Source of the DNA: Gnetum montanum
Taxonomy: Eukaryota > Streptophyta > Gnetopsida > Gnetales > Gnetaceae
DNA length: 27,164 nt
NCBI GenBank assembly: GCA_015680685.1
Contig: MNCI01033474.1
Span: 2,733,888 to 2,761,051 of the forward strand
Direction of reading: 5' to 3'
Positions 1 through 9,107 of this stretch are shown here, piece after piece. The notes under the pieces were generated by a model. It searched no databases. It saw only the letters and a program-made list of their open reading frames with translations, and was not told where the DNA came from. Position numbers and translations under genes: made by a program. Every line of letters begins with the position of its first letter. Position 1 is the stretch's first letter.

Positions 1-1589
1 AAGCTTGTTTCTATTCTTGAGTCTAAGGAATCCCACATTTGGTCTACCTTAGCCGATACCTCGGTTGTTAACTTTTGGATCGGCACGGCTTTCTGGTTCA
101 CCAACTCTTCGAGTGGTGACTCATCCTCCTCATCACAGAACTTCACTCCCTTCTTGCGAAGGGAGGGATCGCGGTTGTATTCTTCCACACTTTCTCTCTT
201 ACGTAGCTCGTCCTCTTCTTGTGCTACTTGTTCCAACAAGCTTTCAACTTCATGGGCTCTTAGTTGGGAAAGTCTCCCTTGGGCGTAAGTCCCAAGAGTT
301 CTTCTCATTTCATTTTGTAGCCCATCCACGATGTCGCGAAGTTGATCCCGCTTAGCGTACCCATGGCCCGGGCAACGATGTAGCAGTGTATAGTAATGGG
401 CCATGGCAGCATCCAAGGGTTCATNCAATTCAAGCATCATACTCCACCTCCTGATGGTTTCCGATTCTAAGGACCGGTACCAGCTCTCTACTTCTTTGAT
501 GAGTGTCCTTGGGAACAACTTGAGTTTCTGCCACTCATTATCAATGTTCTACAAGGCACAGGCATCATGGAATGCCTGTAAATGATGTTGAGGATCAGCG
601 TTGTATCCCCCTTCAAAATGTGGGATATTATTTATGTCCAAACGCTTGATCCTACTGTCTTTTAAGTGCCTTGTGGGGATCCTAACTACCTCTCTAATGT
701 CTAGCATGCTTTCGGTTGCAAGTAGGGTTTCATCATGATCATCTCTATCATGATGTCTGTGATGTCTACGTGGTGGTTCCCTACTCTCCCTACGTCCTTG
801 CCCTTGTCCTAACTCCTCTCGACCTTCCTGTCGAGGTATTTCATCTTCCCTTTTACTTTTATCCTCCCCTTTATGCTCATGGTGGCTACACCCGGATGTG
901 GAAGGAGAGTGTGAATGGTGAGATGAAGGAGAAGAAGAATGGGATCCATCACCATGGTGATGTTTCTTACCTTCTCTTCGACTGCTTTGACCCCGATCAT
1001 TGTAACGATCCAAGTGTCTGTCCTTAGTGTGAGTGGTTGTTCCTGCCGTGAACAGTTGGAGCTCACGGGGATCAGAGCCTGGAATATGTATCGTTGATCG
1101 ATGGCCCTGATGCCTTACCTCTTCACCAGAGTAAGGAGGAGGAACATCATTTTCTAAGAAACCCATTGTGAGGGGTTCCTCGTCTCCTATTTCACTAATG
1201 ACATGGGGGACCTTGCCCTTCAATAATGAATGTTGGCTCTCCTGCCTTTCGTCCCGAATACATTGGGCATTTGTGGGATGATAATCCCTTGTGTCAAAAT
1301 CATCCAGAACGTATTCCACAAACAGTTCTTGTATGCCAATCTGTGCCAAGGCATGGAAAAGCATGTTGGGAACTGATTGATCTAGGGGTAACATAATGTT
1401 ACCTTGCATATCTCTCCACCGCAGTTGATTGTCTTGATGGAGAACAAAGGTAAAATCTGGCACATACTCATCGGGATGAGTATATGTGACTTTAGATTAT
1501 TTAGGACATGGCTGGTCTCGGTTATCCGTGTGATGCTGACTTTCTTCTGTGTTTTCCTTAGGTGAGTTGATTTCATGAGAAGAATCCAT
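1..1589 (-). pseudogene. Gag of element 1 (Ty3/gypsy-like), two in-frame stops, truncated by window edge
   Basis: Retrotransposon capsid (Gag) frame, read from an ATG at 1587-1589 to the window edge (about 529 codons). Two stops interrupt a single frame: TAA at 1497-1499 (codon 31) and TAG at 549-551 (codon 347). Roughly residues 183-287 form a disordered His/Ser/Arg/Glu-rich stretch. The Gag domain begins near residue 321 with NIPHFEGGYNADPQHHLQAF and continues past the TAG with EWQKLKLFPRTL, ESWYRSLESETIRRW and HRCPGHGYAKRDQLRDIV, matching the general layout of the plant Retrotrans_gag family. The zinc knuckle would lie outside the window. The frame starts about 120 bp downstream of the primer-binding site, as expected for a first ORF. 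In the homologous gag of element 3 the TAG position is a Tyr codon, so this is probably a nonsense mutation rather than a programmed stop. Base 425 is N. No frameshift is needed, so the copy is fairly young. Confidence 0.85.
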
Positions 1590-1712
1590 TCTTTACTGGT
1601 GTGTTGTTACCGTTATCTATGTTCTTAATTAACTAATTAACCCTAAGGTTCGTTGAGGCTCACAATGATGTGAGTGATATCCCTTATGTTCAATTGGCGT
1701 AAAAAACACTTA

Positions 1713-1732
1713 GTCCCCGGCAACGGCGCCAA
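1713..1732 (-). promoter_or_regulatory. Primer-binding site of element 1, tRNA-Asp type
   Basis: On the minus strand the bases directly after the LTR end (CTCATCA) read TTGGCGCCGTTGCCGGGGAC. The TGGCGCCG core is the complement of a plant tRNA-Asp 3' end and is typical of Athila/Tat-like plant gypsy elements. It fixes the orientation (minus) and the inner LTR boundary at 1733. The site is GC-rich and undecayed, unlike the matching site in element 3. Confidence 0.85.
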
Positions 1733-2145
1733 TGATGAGTGGCGAGGTACCCCTACACTCAACCATACAAATATGAGCATGTATGTGCGATCCGGTCGAA
1801 CTCCGCAGACTAAATGTGTTAATGCCACAAGAAACACTTGGGGTTAATCGTTTGTTGTCTTCCCAGGCTTGCTTGTATGTGTCATGGTGTATGGTTAAGC
1901 AAGTCTGAGGTATATGATTTTTTTTGTATTTTTCGGTTTATCGCCTATGCTAAAAGGTGAAGGGTAGAGAAACTAAAACTAACTCTAACTACAACACTAA
2001 GTCCTAGCACCAGCATCCATTCCCACTTACCGTACACACCCTGAACTGTGCAACTGTGGCTACCAAACGCTAATCGTTACTAGGATCACCACACGTAACA
2101 CACGTGCTCGAAGCGGTCATACTGAGGCACTTAACTAACCTATGT

Positions 2146-2338
2146 GTGACAAGCAGCCGATTCCTTGACTAGCCGTACACATTCGTAGATGCTCATAATC
2201 AATTCGTACTTGTCCCACACTCTAGGAGGAAAGGGTTGAGAGAATCTATTCGTGATGAGTAGCCGATTCCTTGGCTAGCCGTACACGTTCGTCAACGCTT
2301 GTAACCAAATCATACTCATGCCACGTCACTAGGAAAGT
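2146..2338 (-). repeat. Imperfect tandem duplication inside LTR of element 1
   Basis: Two units with a period of 106 bp start at 2146 and 2252. Both contain AGCCGATTCCTTG followed by CTAGCCGTACAC, and both end in CACTCTAGGA or CACTAGGA. The corresponding part of the element 2 LTR has no clear second unit, so this explains part of the LTR length difference. Confidence 0.7.
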
Positions 2339-2570
2339 AGTAAATAACATTAATTAAACCTATCCATGCACTGCAAGGTTTATCCGCAAAGCTCATCTTT
2401 ATTTCCGTACACAACTTGTGTTCAGGTACAAAGCTGCTCGAATAAAGAACCATTCACTTGGGGGACTCCTACTGTGGGCACATGGAAAATATTCTATCTC
2501 TGGGGTGATCAATCCACCAGAGCTTTGCTACTTAGCCTATCTGATGAGAAATAAGGGGAGTGCCGCCTCT

Positions 2571-2578
2571 TATTTATA
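2571..2578 (-). promoter_or_regulatory. TATA box of element 1 LTR
   Basis: TATAAATA on the minus strand, about 142 bp inside the U3 end of the LTR and followed by AAGAGG. The same TATAAATAAGAGG sequence occurs in the element 2 LTR at 4251. An AATAAA polyadenylation signal lies about 170 bp downstream (2398-2403), as expected for an LTR R region. Confidence 0.7.
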
Positions 2579-2596
2579 GATATGGTGGCGGACCAC

Positions 2597-2692
2597 GATA
2601 TCGTGTACGTGATATCACAAGGAAAGACGCGATATTGCATACACGATATCGCAGGGGATGCGATATCACGTCGGCCGCGCGTATGCGATATC
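2597..2692 (-). promoter_or_regulatory. Array of GATATC palindromes in the U3 of element 1
   Basis: Five exact GATATC sites (2597, 2611, 2645, 2662, 2687) and one GATATT (2631) lie within 96 bp upstream of the TATA box. Some sit in longer palindromes, CACGATATCGTG and GCGATATCGC. The two LTRs of element 3 have weaker versions (GATATC, AATATT, AATATC) in the same place. The repeated dyad suggests binding sites for a dimeric transcription factor; that function is inferred. Confidence 0.55.
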
Positions 2693-2719
2693 GCGGCTTG
2701 TGCAATCTACGTCTCATCA

Positions 2720-3123
2720 GACTCTATGGGTCACGAAACTCCACAATGTCACTACCAGGTTCAGGAGTATTTTAGGACTCCTTCTCCTACAGAAGACACA
2801 CCATATGCATACCATCCTCTAAATCCATCCACCACTCTTACGCCAGTAGTTCCACTACCTCCCGCTCCAACAATGCAAGGGGAACTCCCCACTCAACCGT
2901 AGCAATGTAATGCTACGAGAGCTGTAAACCTTCAACCTACTACTCGTTTCAACAACCATAAGAAGAGAAACCTTTCTTTAGAACCAAAAGCCCAAACAAG
3001 CTCTCATAACCACAAGCGGTTGAGTCTGTGACCACTCCTCTAACAAATAAGGCTTTGGAGCTCCCTTCAAACCAACAAAAAATCTCAACTCATATGGTTA
3101 TGTTAACACATATAGTTACTAAC
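2720..3123 (+). pseudogene. Gag C-terminal remnant of element 2 with half a zinc knuckle
   Basis: Directly after the LTR of element 1, a plus-strand frame reads GHETPQCHYQ at 2729-2758. HETPQC has the H-X4-C spacing of the second half of a retroviral-type zinc knuckle (C-X2-C-X3/4-H-X4-C); the CX2C half is missing. A Pro/Thr/Tyr-rich linker follows (PSPTEDTPYAYHPL, VVPLPPAPTM), then a stop at 2900-2902. After the stop the frame continues with TRAVNLQPTTRFNNHKKRN and KAQTSSHNHKR, broken by further stops, towards the protease at 3127. The linker between nucleic-acid-binding domain and protease is typical of Tat/Athila-like Gag-Pol polyproteins. The abrupt start fits insertion of element 1 into this gene. 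Confidence 0.65.
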
Positions 3124-3126
3124 TAG

Positions 3127-3624
3127 ATCAAGGTAGGCCACCTTCCCAGGAAACTCTCTAATCCTAGAAGTCCCTTAATATACCTCCAAGTCATTGGGAA
3201 TGAACCTCATAAGGCTCTTCTTGACTCAAGTTCTAGAGTCAACTTAATCTTACGAGAAATGTATAAAGCCTGGAACCTGCCTCCACTTAAGAAGAGCAAT
3301 ATTCAACTAGAGCTGGTTGACCAGTCCATCATCATTCCCTTGGGATTTGTGGAGGACATCATTACCACTATGTGTGGTTGGTCATACCTAGCTAATTTCC
3401 TGGTGATAGAAGTCAACAGAAACAAAGGGGACTTCCCAATTATAATGGGGAGGGCATGGCTAAGTACAATAGATGCATACCTAGGAATCCGTGATCTTTC
3501 CCTAGAAATATCTAAGGTAAAAATTTATGGAAAGATCAAGAAGAATAAAGATCCATGCATTACATATAATGACTCAGAGGGTGATGACATGGAGGAATGC
3601 TCAGCATCTCCTACATGCAACTAG
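3127..3624 (+). pseudogene. Retropepsin-like aspartic protease of element 2
   Basis: This is the protease domain of a gypsy-type polyprotein, which cleaves the Gag-Pol precursor in the virus-like particle. The frame is open from the TAG at 3124-3126 to the stop at 3622-3624. Landmarks in order: SPLIYLQVIG, the active-site region LLDSSSRVNLI (families normally show D-S/T-G, so the Gly is replaced by Ser here), a flap-like segment ELVDQSIIIPLGFVEDI, and FPIIMGRAWLSTIDA, matching the common plant I-L/M-G-R-x-W/F-L motif. It ends in an acidic tail (SEGDDMEE). No ATG is needed because it would be made as part of a polyprotein. Downstream, only about 290 bp separate the stop from the polypurine tract, so no reverse transcriptase, RNase H or integrase follows. 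The altered active site suggests an inactive enzyme. Confidence 0.8.
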
Positions 3625-3900
3625 TGTGCACAAGAAAATCAAATACAAAGGTGCCTATATGTAGCAACCACACAACAAGAGAACACCCCCACCCAATTGT
3701 TGACAGCTGATCAATAGAGTAGCCCAACAACATGCATGGAACGGATTGGGGGAACAACTCACACCCACAATGAAGGCATAGATATATTGGAGTATGAGCA
3801 TCGCCAACTTCCACCCCTTAACTTGAAAACATCAATCGAGAGAAGTTGGACACTTCTAAGAAATTCAAATAGGCATTCATTATTTCAGATCTCTCCCTTT

Positions 3901-3920
3901 CCATTTAGTCATGGGGGAGA
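3901..3920 (+). promoter_or_regulatory. Polypurine tract region of element 2
   Basis: The tract ATTTAGTCATGGGGGAGA (3903-3920) is nearly identical to the tract beside the 3' LTR of element 3 (minus strand, 6201-6217; 16 of 17 bases match across the ATTTAGTCATGGGGG block). Such G-rich tracts prime plus-strand DNA synthesis. In element 3 the LTR starts two bases after it; here a T-rich stretch follows first. Confidence 0.65.
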
Positions 3921-4150
3921 TGTCCACCTATGCTAATCATTCGGGGCCCTTAGTTCTTTTAAATTTTTATTTTACACATTTTTTTACACGTTTTTGTTTT
4001 ACAAGTTTTTGTTTTACACATTTTTGCTTTAAAAATTTCTTTAACTTTTCTTACTTTTATTTTACAACATCGTTCATACTTTTCCATTTCTTGTGTGTGT
4101 GTGTGTGTGTTATCCATATTGTAAATTTGTCACCCAATAAGTGTTCTTAA
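3921..4150 (+). other. T-rich untranslated stretch with a (GT) microsatellite
   Basis: Low-complexity DNA with repeated TTTTACA and TTTTTGTTTTACA blocks and a GT dinucleotide run at about 4092-4110. T-rich sequence after a GGGGGAG tract is common after the coding part of plant gypsy elements. The open frame across it (Phe-rich) is an artefact of poly-T. Whether this belongs to the internal region or to an extended U3 of the LTR is not resolved. Confidence 0.6.
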
Positions 4151-4979
4151 TGATGGTATGAACTATTTTTCTATTGGTTGCTAAAGTTCTTAATGATCAT
4201 GTCTTCCCTAGAGATATCATGTACACAATATCACAGTGCGTTGCCAAATCTATAAATAAGAGGTGGCTCTCCCTTATTTATCAATCTAGGCCTAGACCAT
4301 AGCAAAACTCTAGCAATGTTTCCTCTCTAGAGATAGAATAATTTCCACGTGCCCGTAGTAGGAGCTCCAAAGTGAACAGATCTTTATTCGAGCAAATATT
4401 GTACCTGAACACAAGTTTGTGTACGGAAATAAAGATGAACTTCTTGGATAAACCTTGTAGTGCATGGACTAAGCTAATTAGGACTTTACTTATTGTTATT
4501 TATTGTTTATCATTTAAATGCTTTATTAGTTAATTAAATCTCTCTCAACCCTTCTCCCATAGTTAAGTGCATTCAGTATGACCGCTTCAAGCACGTGCGT
4601 TACGCTTGGTGATCCCAGTGACGAATAATGTTTGGTAACCAAGGTTGCATTGGTTCAGGGTGTGAACAGTAAGTGGGAACAGATACTGATGCTAGGTTAA
4701 TTAAGGCTTAGTTAGTTAGTTAAAGTTAGTTAATTAGTCTCTTCACCCTTCACCTCATAAGTATAGGAGATAAAGAACAAAAGACATAAAAATCATATAC
4801 CTCAAACTTACTTAACCATAATACCATGAAAAATACAAGTAAGTCCGAGAAAACAGCGAATGATTAACCTTAAGTGTTCCATGAGATGTGTAGGCACTTA
4901 GTCTACGGAGTTCGACCGGATCGTGCGTGTAACGCTCGTATTCAGATGGTTGAGTGTAGGGGTACCTCACCACTCATCA
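4151..4979 (+). repeat. 3' LTR of element 2 (5' boundary uncertain)
   Basis: The inverse of this segment is homologous to the element 1 LTR. It has a U3 with GATATC and AATATC, TATAAATAAGAGG at 4251, an AATAAA signal at 4428-4433 within GTACGGAAATAAAGATGA, and the terminal CACTCATCA ending at 4979. The left end could be TGATGGTATG (4151), TGATCATGTC (4194), or the TG straight after the polypurine tract (3921). It lacks the internal duplication seen in the element 1 LTR. It has lost more CpG sites than the right-edge LTR, so it is older. Confidence 0.75.
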
Positions 4980-5303
4980 TGAATGTTAAATAGATTTTAA
5001 ATTTCCTCTAAGGAACTAGCTCACACATCAAACTATAGAGAGTTACAACATAAATATTTTTTCTATGTTAAAAAAATAGGTTATTAGTACCTCAAACCTC
5101 TACTCCTAGATGAATGTTTACATGTGAAAATCAACAATTGTTTCACTTATTTTAATGCATCCTGCTTAGCATTCTTATTGAACCTAAGAAAGGCCTCAAA
5201 GGGAAAAATATTATAACCTAAATAGTTTACCAAATTCTATTTACTAGAGTATAGATTTAAAAGTTATATTGAAAGAAAAATAAAATTTAGAAAACCATAT
5301 ATC
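4980..5303. other. Unassigned AT-rich DNA between elements 2 and 3
   Basis: No gene or repeat motif recognised. It separates the end of the element 2 LTR from the target duplication of element 3, and is probably the older DNA into which both inserted. Confidence 0.5.
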
Positions 5304-5308
5304 CATAG
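5304..5308. repeat. Target-site duplication CATAG, left copy (element 3)
   Basis: CATAG directly precedes the left LTR start (TGATGAGCGG at 5309). The same five bases directly follow the right LTR end at 14518-14522. Five-bp duplications are normal for LTR retrotransposon integration. Confidence 0.9.
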
Positions 5309-6198
5309 TGATGAGCGGCAAAGTACCCCTATACCCAACCATACGAATCACAAGCATTCACCCACAATCTGGTCAAATTCCATGAATGGGACTAACTATG
5401 GCATCTAGATCATTATGCTGTGATTTCAGTTCACTTTCTTCCTACTTGGACTAGTGGTAGCTTTGTCACATATGATTTAGTCAAAAGTGAGGCATATGAT
5501 GTTGTCTAATTTTATGCTACTCCTAGTAACAATAAAGAGATAAATCAACTAAGCTAATGAACAATGGAAAATAAGATCTAAACTAGCCTACATGTGATGA
5601 GTATCCATCCCCAATTATCCATACACACCTTGGACTTCATGTAACTACCACTGGAATTTCCAAGCATACATCACTAGGTGTGCCAAACAATACACTACTA
5701 CATTACAAAGTACTTACACTTAAGCGATCGTGATTAAGTTGTACTCATTCTGCTTAATGACAAGAATAGTAAATAGCAATGAATGAAAACATTAACTAAA
5801 GAAAATAGTAAATAATTAAGAAATTAAATAATTAAAGCAATAATAAATCTAAGTGAATGTGATAATGATGGAAGTAATCTCAATCTTTATTTCTAGTTAT
5901 GTAATGTGTTAGAGTACATTACACTTGAACAATGGTGTTGTACGATTACAAACATCACAGTACAGGCATGCACTAGGGATAATAAAACTTTAATTCAAAA
6001 ATCTAAGAAAGAATATCAAAAATTGAGAACTAAAACTATGTCCCAATCATGCACCCAAGTGGTGTATTTATAAGCTAGCACAAAGGAGATAATATCAAAT
6101 ATTCAACATCATTTCTTGGGATCCAATATCACATGTCTGATATCAGAGTCTTGATATCAAGTATTTGATATCGGGGCTAACACAATGATGACTCATCA
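5309..6198 (-). repeat. 3' LTR of element 3
   Basis: On the minus strand it runs TGATGAGTCATC...GCTCATCA, 890 bp. It aligns along its whole length with 13650-14517, including CCCAACCATA, CTAGATCATTATGCT, GACTAGTGGTAGCTTTGTCA and the terminal ACAATGATGACTCATCA. A TATAAATA box lies at 6065-6072 (minus strand), preceded by a U3 with several GATATC/AATATC sites; a poly(A)-type AATAAA lies near 5884. Confidence 0.9.
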
Positions 6199-6217
6199 TA
6201 CCCCCATGACTAAATGA
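6199..6217 (-). promoter_or_regulatory. Polypurine tract of element 3
   Basis: On the minus strand ATTTAGTCATGGGGGTA is followed directly by the 3' LTR start TGATGAG. It matches the element 2 tract at 3901-3917, which supports common ancestry of the two elements. Confidence 0.75.
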
Positions 6218-6362
6218 AAACTCATCCTCAAGTTAAAAAAAATGAGGAACAAGTTCTTTAAAAAAATTAGTGGAAAGGTATGAAATTATTGACTAACTTA
6301 GACAAACAAACAAATGGACTTATGCATGCCATAGTGGTGTTTACAAAAATTGGCACACAAAA

Positions 6363-9107
6363 TTATAAGACACAACTCGATGAAGCTCATGTGGTTCCCA
6401 GAGGTAGTGGATCTTTCATCAAGCACTTCCCTTTGTCGCCATGCTTGTGAAATTTATAGCGATCAAGAAATGCCTATAATTTTTCCTCTTTCATCCTTAG
6501 ATCATGTACCATCTAGGCTGTTGAATCGATGGGTGCTAGGATTGGTACATCCCAAGGACATGGCAGTTGCAGGAACATTTTTTTGGCCTTCACATACTAG
6601 GATGCAAAATACCGCCATTATTCCTCAAAGGCCCTAGCTTTCTCTCTTAATTCTTGATAATCTATTAATCTCCTAGCTAGGTCTGATATGACATCCTTCT
6701 ATCCATGATAGCTAGCTTTAACCACCTTTAATTCTAAGTTTACCACATTAAGCTTTTGTAAAGCATATTTTCTATTTGCAAACTATTTTTCATACAATGC
6801 ACAGGTGGTTGGTACCTACTTCTCTAGCTTACTTCTAGGTCAACCTATTGTTAACATGGTGAGGTTGGCATATCTGAGGTTAGCCAACACCATGTACTCT
6901 TTCAAATCCTTATTTTTCACCTCGCCAGATGGGCCAGAGCATAGTAATCCAAGATGGGTTTCCAGTCAAGATTTTACGCTGACATGGCTCTAATACTAGC
7001 TTTAGCCATTTGGATTTCTTATTCATTTATTTACTTATACATGCCTACTTGGTTGTGTAAGTGTTCCTTCAGCTTTTCATGTTTCTTGGCCTCATTTTAC
7101 CATGCACTGATTTCGATTGCTAACTTCTGTTGAATGGTGTGAAACTCCTCCATGGAGAGGCTTCTATTTTTCCTAGCTAATTTATTTATGTCCTACTTGA
7201 TCCTCACTAGTTGTTCTCACAACTAGTGGACACTTTCCTTTAAAATATTATTTTTCTTTTCAATTGCAATCAACCTTGAATTTTCGGTGATGATCTACTT
7301 GTTCTCTTCTTGCATGGTAGTCAGTGCCTTTCTATGGGAATAGGTCTATGATTTAGTTGTAGAGGCATTATAGATCACCTTTTTCTTCTCTTGCTCTATA
7401 CCTTCATTTTCCCCAATTAGCCTGGCCAACTGCTCCATCCTAAGTTTTTCTAGCTAGTTAGGGACAATAAACTAGGTAGGGTCCTATTGTTTAGCTCTCA
7501 AGGCAAACAACTCTTGTTGCAAATGTTGCACCTCTACTTCCATGTGTTCTACCCTGACTTCAGCCTTGAACAATTTTTCATTAATGGTAATGGGGTCTAA
7601 TTGTTCTATAGTGACATCACTAGGGATGTCAAACAAATTAGTCATTACTTACCCTATCTACAACAGTCGATCTAATATGTTCTCATCTACTGTAGGAGTC
7701 ATCAAAGTCCTAATGAGAATTTGAGCATCTCTAGTTCCTGTTAGATGAACTAAAGGCACAACAAGCACATTGAATTATTCCTTGATATGATTCGTTATTA
7801 CTTCTGCTACACTTGTTGCATCTTGATGATGCATTACCACAACTATGGCACCTTCTCTTATCTCAAGCATCAGTTGAAAGGATGTGGAATTTCCAAAGAT
7901 TTGCTTAGACCATTGGGATTCTCCTCTTGATGGCAATGAGATCTACCCACTTGTTAGGTTGGTTGAAATGGTGGACTATACAACATGATTAATTACTTTG
8001 AAAAGATTGGATTCATCTCTACTTCCATAGCTAATGGTTTCAGCAATTTTCTATAGATGGCTCATTGAGGGTCTATAATCTTGTGATGATGGTGGTGGTA
8101 GAGCTTGTGTCTTAGGGCACTATTTGAACTCATGTGTACTTTTATTTTTGGTTCTGCCTCCTTCTCTGGTTCTTGTTCTTCACCAAGGTCTTTCCTTGAT
8201 GCTGTAGGTTTGAGCAACTCTGTGAAGGAAGAATTTTGAGCCTTCCTACAGACATTATTTGTGTATCCTAGGATTCTAGCATGCTTTCATAGCTTTCTAA
8301 TTAGGCAAGGGAATGGGAGTGTTGGCTTCCTTACCTTTTTCTCCTAAAACCAACTCTGAATTTCTGTGAAATAAAATTGAGGAAGGCTGGCCATGTATTT
8401 GTACATTAAGATAGCACTTCCTCTAGCCTCATATGTTAAGATCCTATTAAGTCCTTTAGTCAAGAAGAGATGATATGTGCTAATCTTTAAGTATGTCCTT
8501 TCTTTCAAAATTAATTCATTATACATTTTTTCCTCCTTGTCGTATGCCTATTTCAACCATAGCTTCCTACTGTTGAGGTTAGACCTAGTGGATAGATGGA
8601 CTACCTTAGCCTGCTTGTTTGGCAAATTAAGAGTTTCTATAACTACCTTGACTAAGAATGAGACATTGACTCCACAAATTTTGATAGTGGTTTCTTCGTC
8701 TTTGTTGTGCCAAAATTGGTGGGTCTCGCCAAGGTACTAGTTGCCACTATCTAAGATAATAGGCCACAACAATGGCACCTGAAGTTGTGTCTAAACTACT
8801 TCTAGGGAAAACATCATGAATGGATTGAAGTTCATCTCCACAATGACTATGGTCATCATGAAAGTTTCTTAGATGATTGTAAGGAATTTAGGGGGCAACA
8901 TGAGACATTGTCCCTACATAGGAGCTGGTGGTTCTATGGCCTCTCCTTATACCAACTATCTAGTAACAAGAACCTCTTGATGGATGCTGAAAGATTGGCT
9001 TCCTATTCTTTCTGCTCTACCAGCTCACCCTACTATCCCCTACCACTTCTTGGGCATTTTGGTGCTCTCTCTAAAGGTTTTCCCTGTGCTCCTCTTTTTG
9101 AGGCCAT
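6363..9107 (-). pseudogene. ORF2 of element 3: decayed ~900-codon protein with long coiled coil
   Basis: I do not recognise a firm family. The likely start is an ATG at 9105-9107 (MASKRGAQGK) and the stop is at 6363-6365. Coding continuity is clear despite a few dozen stops and at least three frameshifts (near 9000, 8150 and 6930). Parts in order: a globular region (8900-8340) with QFWHNKDEETTIKICGVNV, YLKISTYHLFLTKGLNRIL, YEARGSAILMYKYMASLPQF and KPTLPFPCLIRKL; a charged linker (EEQEPEKEAEPKI); EVITNHIKE and SDVTIEQLDPITINEK; a coiled coil about 7560-7000 (VEHMEVEVQHLQQELFALRA, LARKNRSLSMEEFHTIQQKL); a second helical part about 6900-6640 (KDVISDLARRLIDYQELREK); and a tail (LPCPWDVPILAPIDS). 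The F-P-x-L-I-x-x-L-C/x motif recalls the putative plant transposon protein (Transposase_32-like) or plant mobile domain families, but only weakly. Its position after gag, where pol would lie, suggests captured cargo or an accessory gene. Confidence 0.7.

Larger units (their letters stand above)
1733..2719 (-). repeat. 5' LTR of element 1
   Basis: On the minus strand it begins TGATGAGACG and ends CCACTCATCA, giving a short terminal inverted repeat, and it directly abuts the primer-binding site. Length is 987 bp. Inside are, in transcription order, a GATATC-rich U3, a TATAAATA box (2571-2578), an AATAAA signal (2398-2403) and a 106-bp-period duplication. The 3'-most 199 bases (1733 onward) are nearly the same as the LTR at the right edge of the window (26966-27164), and its inverse is homologous to the LTR of element 2. 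The other LTR of element 1 would lie left of the window. The candidate target duplication on this side is GACTC (2720-2724). Confidence 0.85.

Noticed and set aside
65-355. Plus-strand open frame of 96 codons
   Set aside because: It is opposite the gag of element 1, which shows Gag motifs on the minus strand; no domain on this strand.
2597-2692. GATATC sites as P1BS phosphate-response elements
   Set aside because: P1BS is GNATATNC, with a base between G and ATAT; these sites are G-ATAT-C and do not fit.
2560-2902. Two overlapping plus-strand frames crossing the LTR edge
   Set aside because: They begin in the U3 GATATC array of element 1 on its antisense strand; only the part after 2719 is real coding sequence (gag tail of element 2).
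6350-7724. Plus-strand frames across ORF2 as a possible host gene
   Set aside because: No domain or exon signals on the plus strand; coiled-coil coding continuity is on the minus strand.
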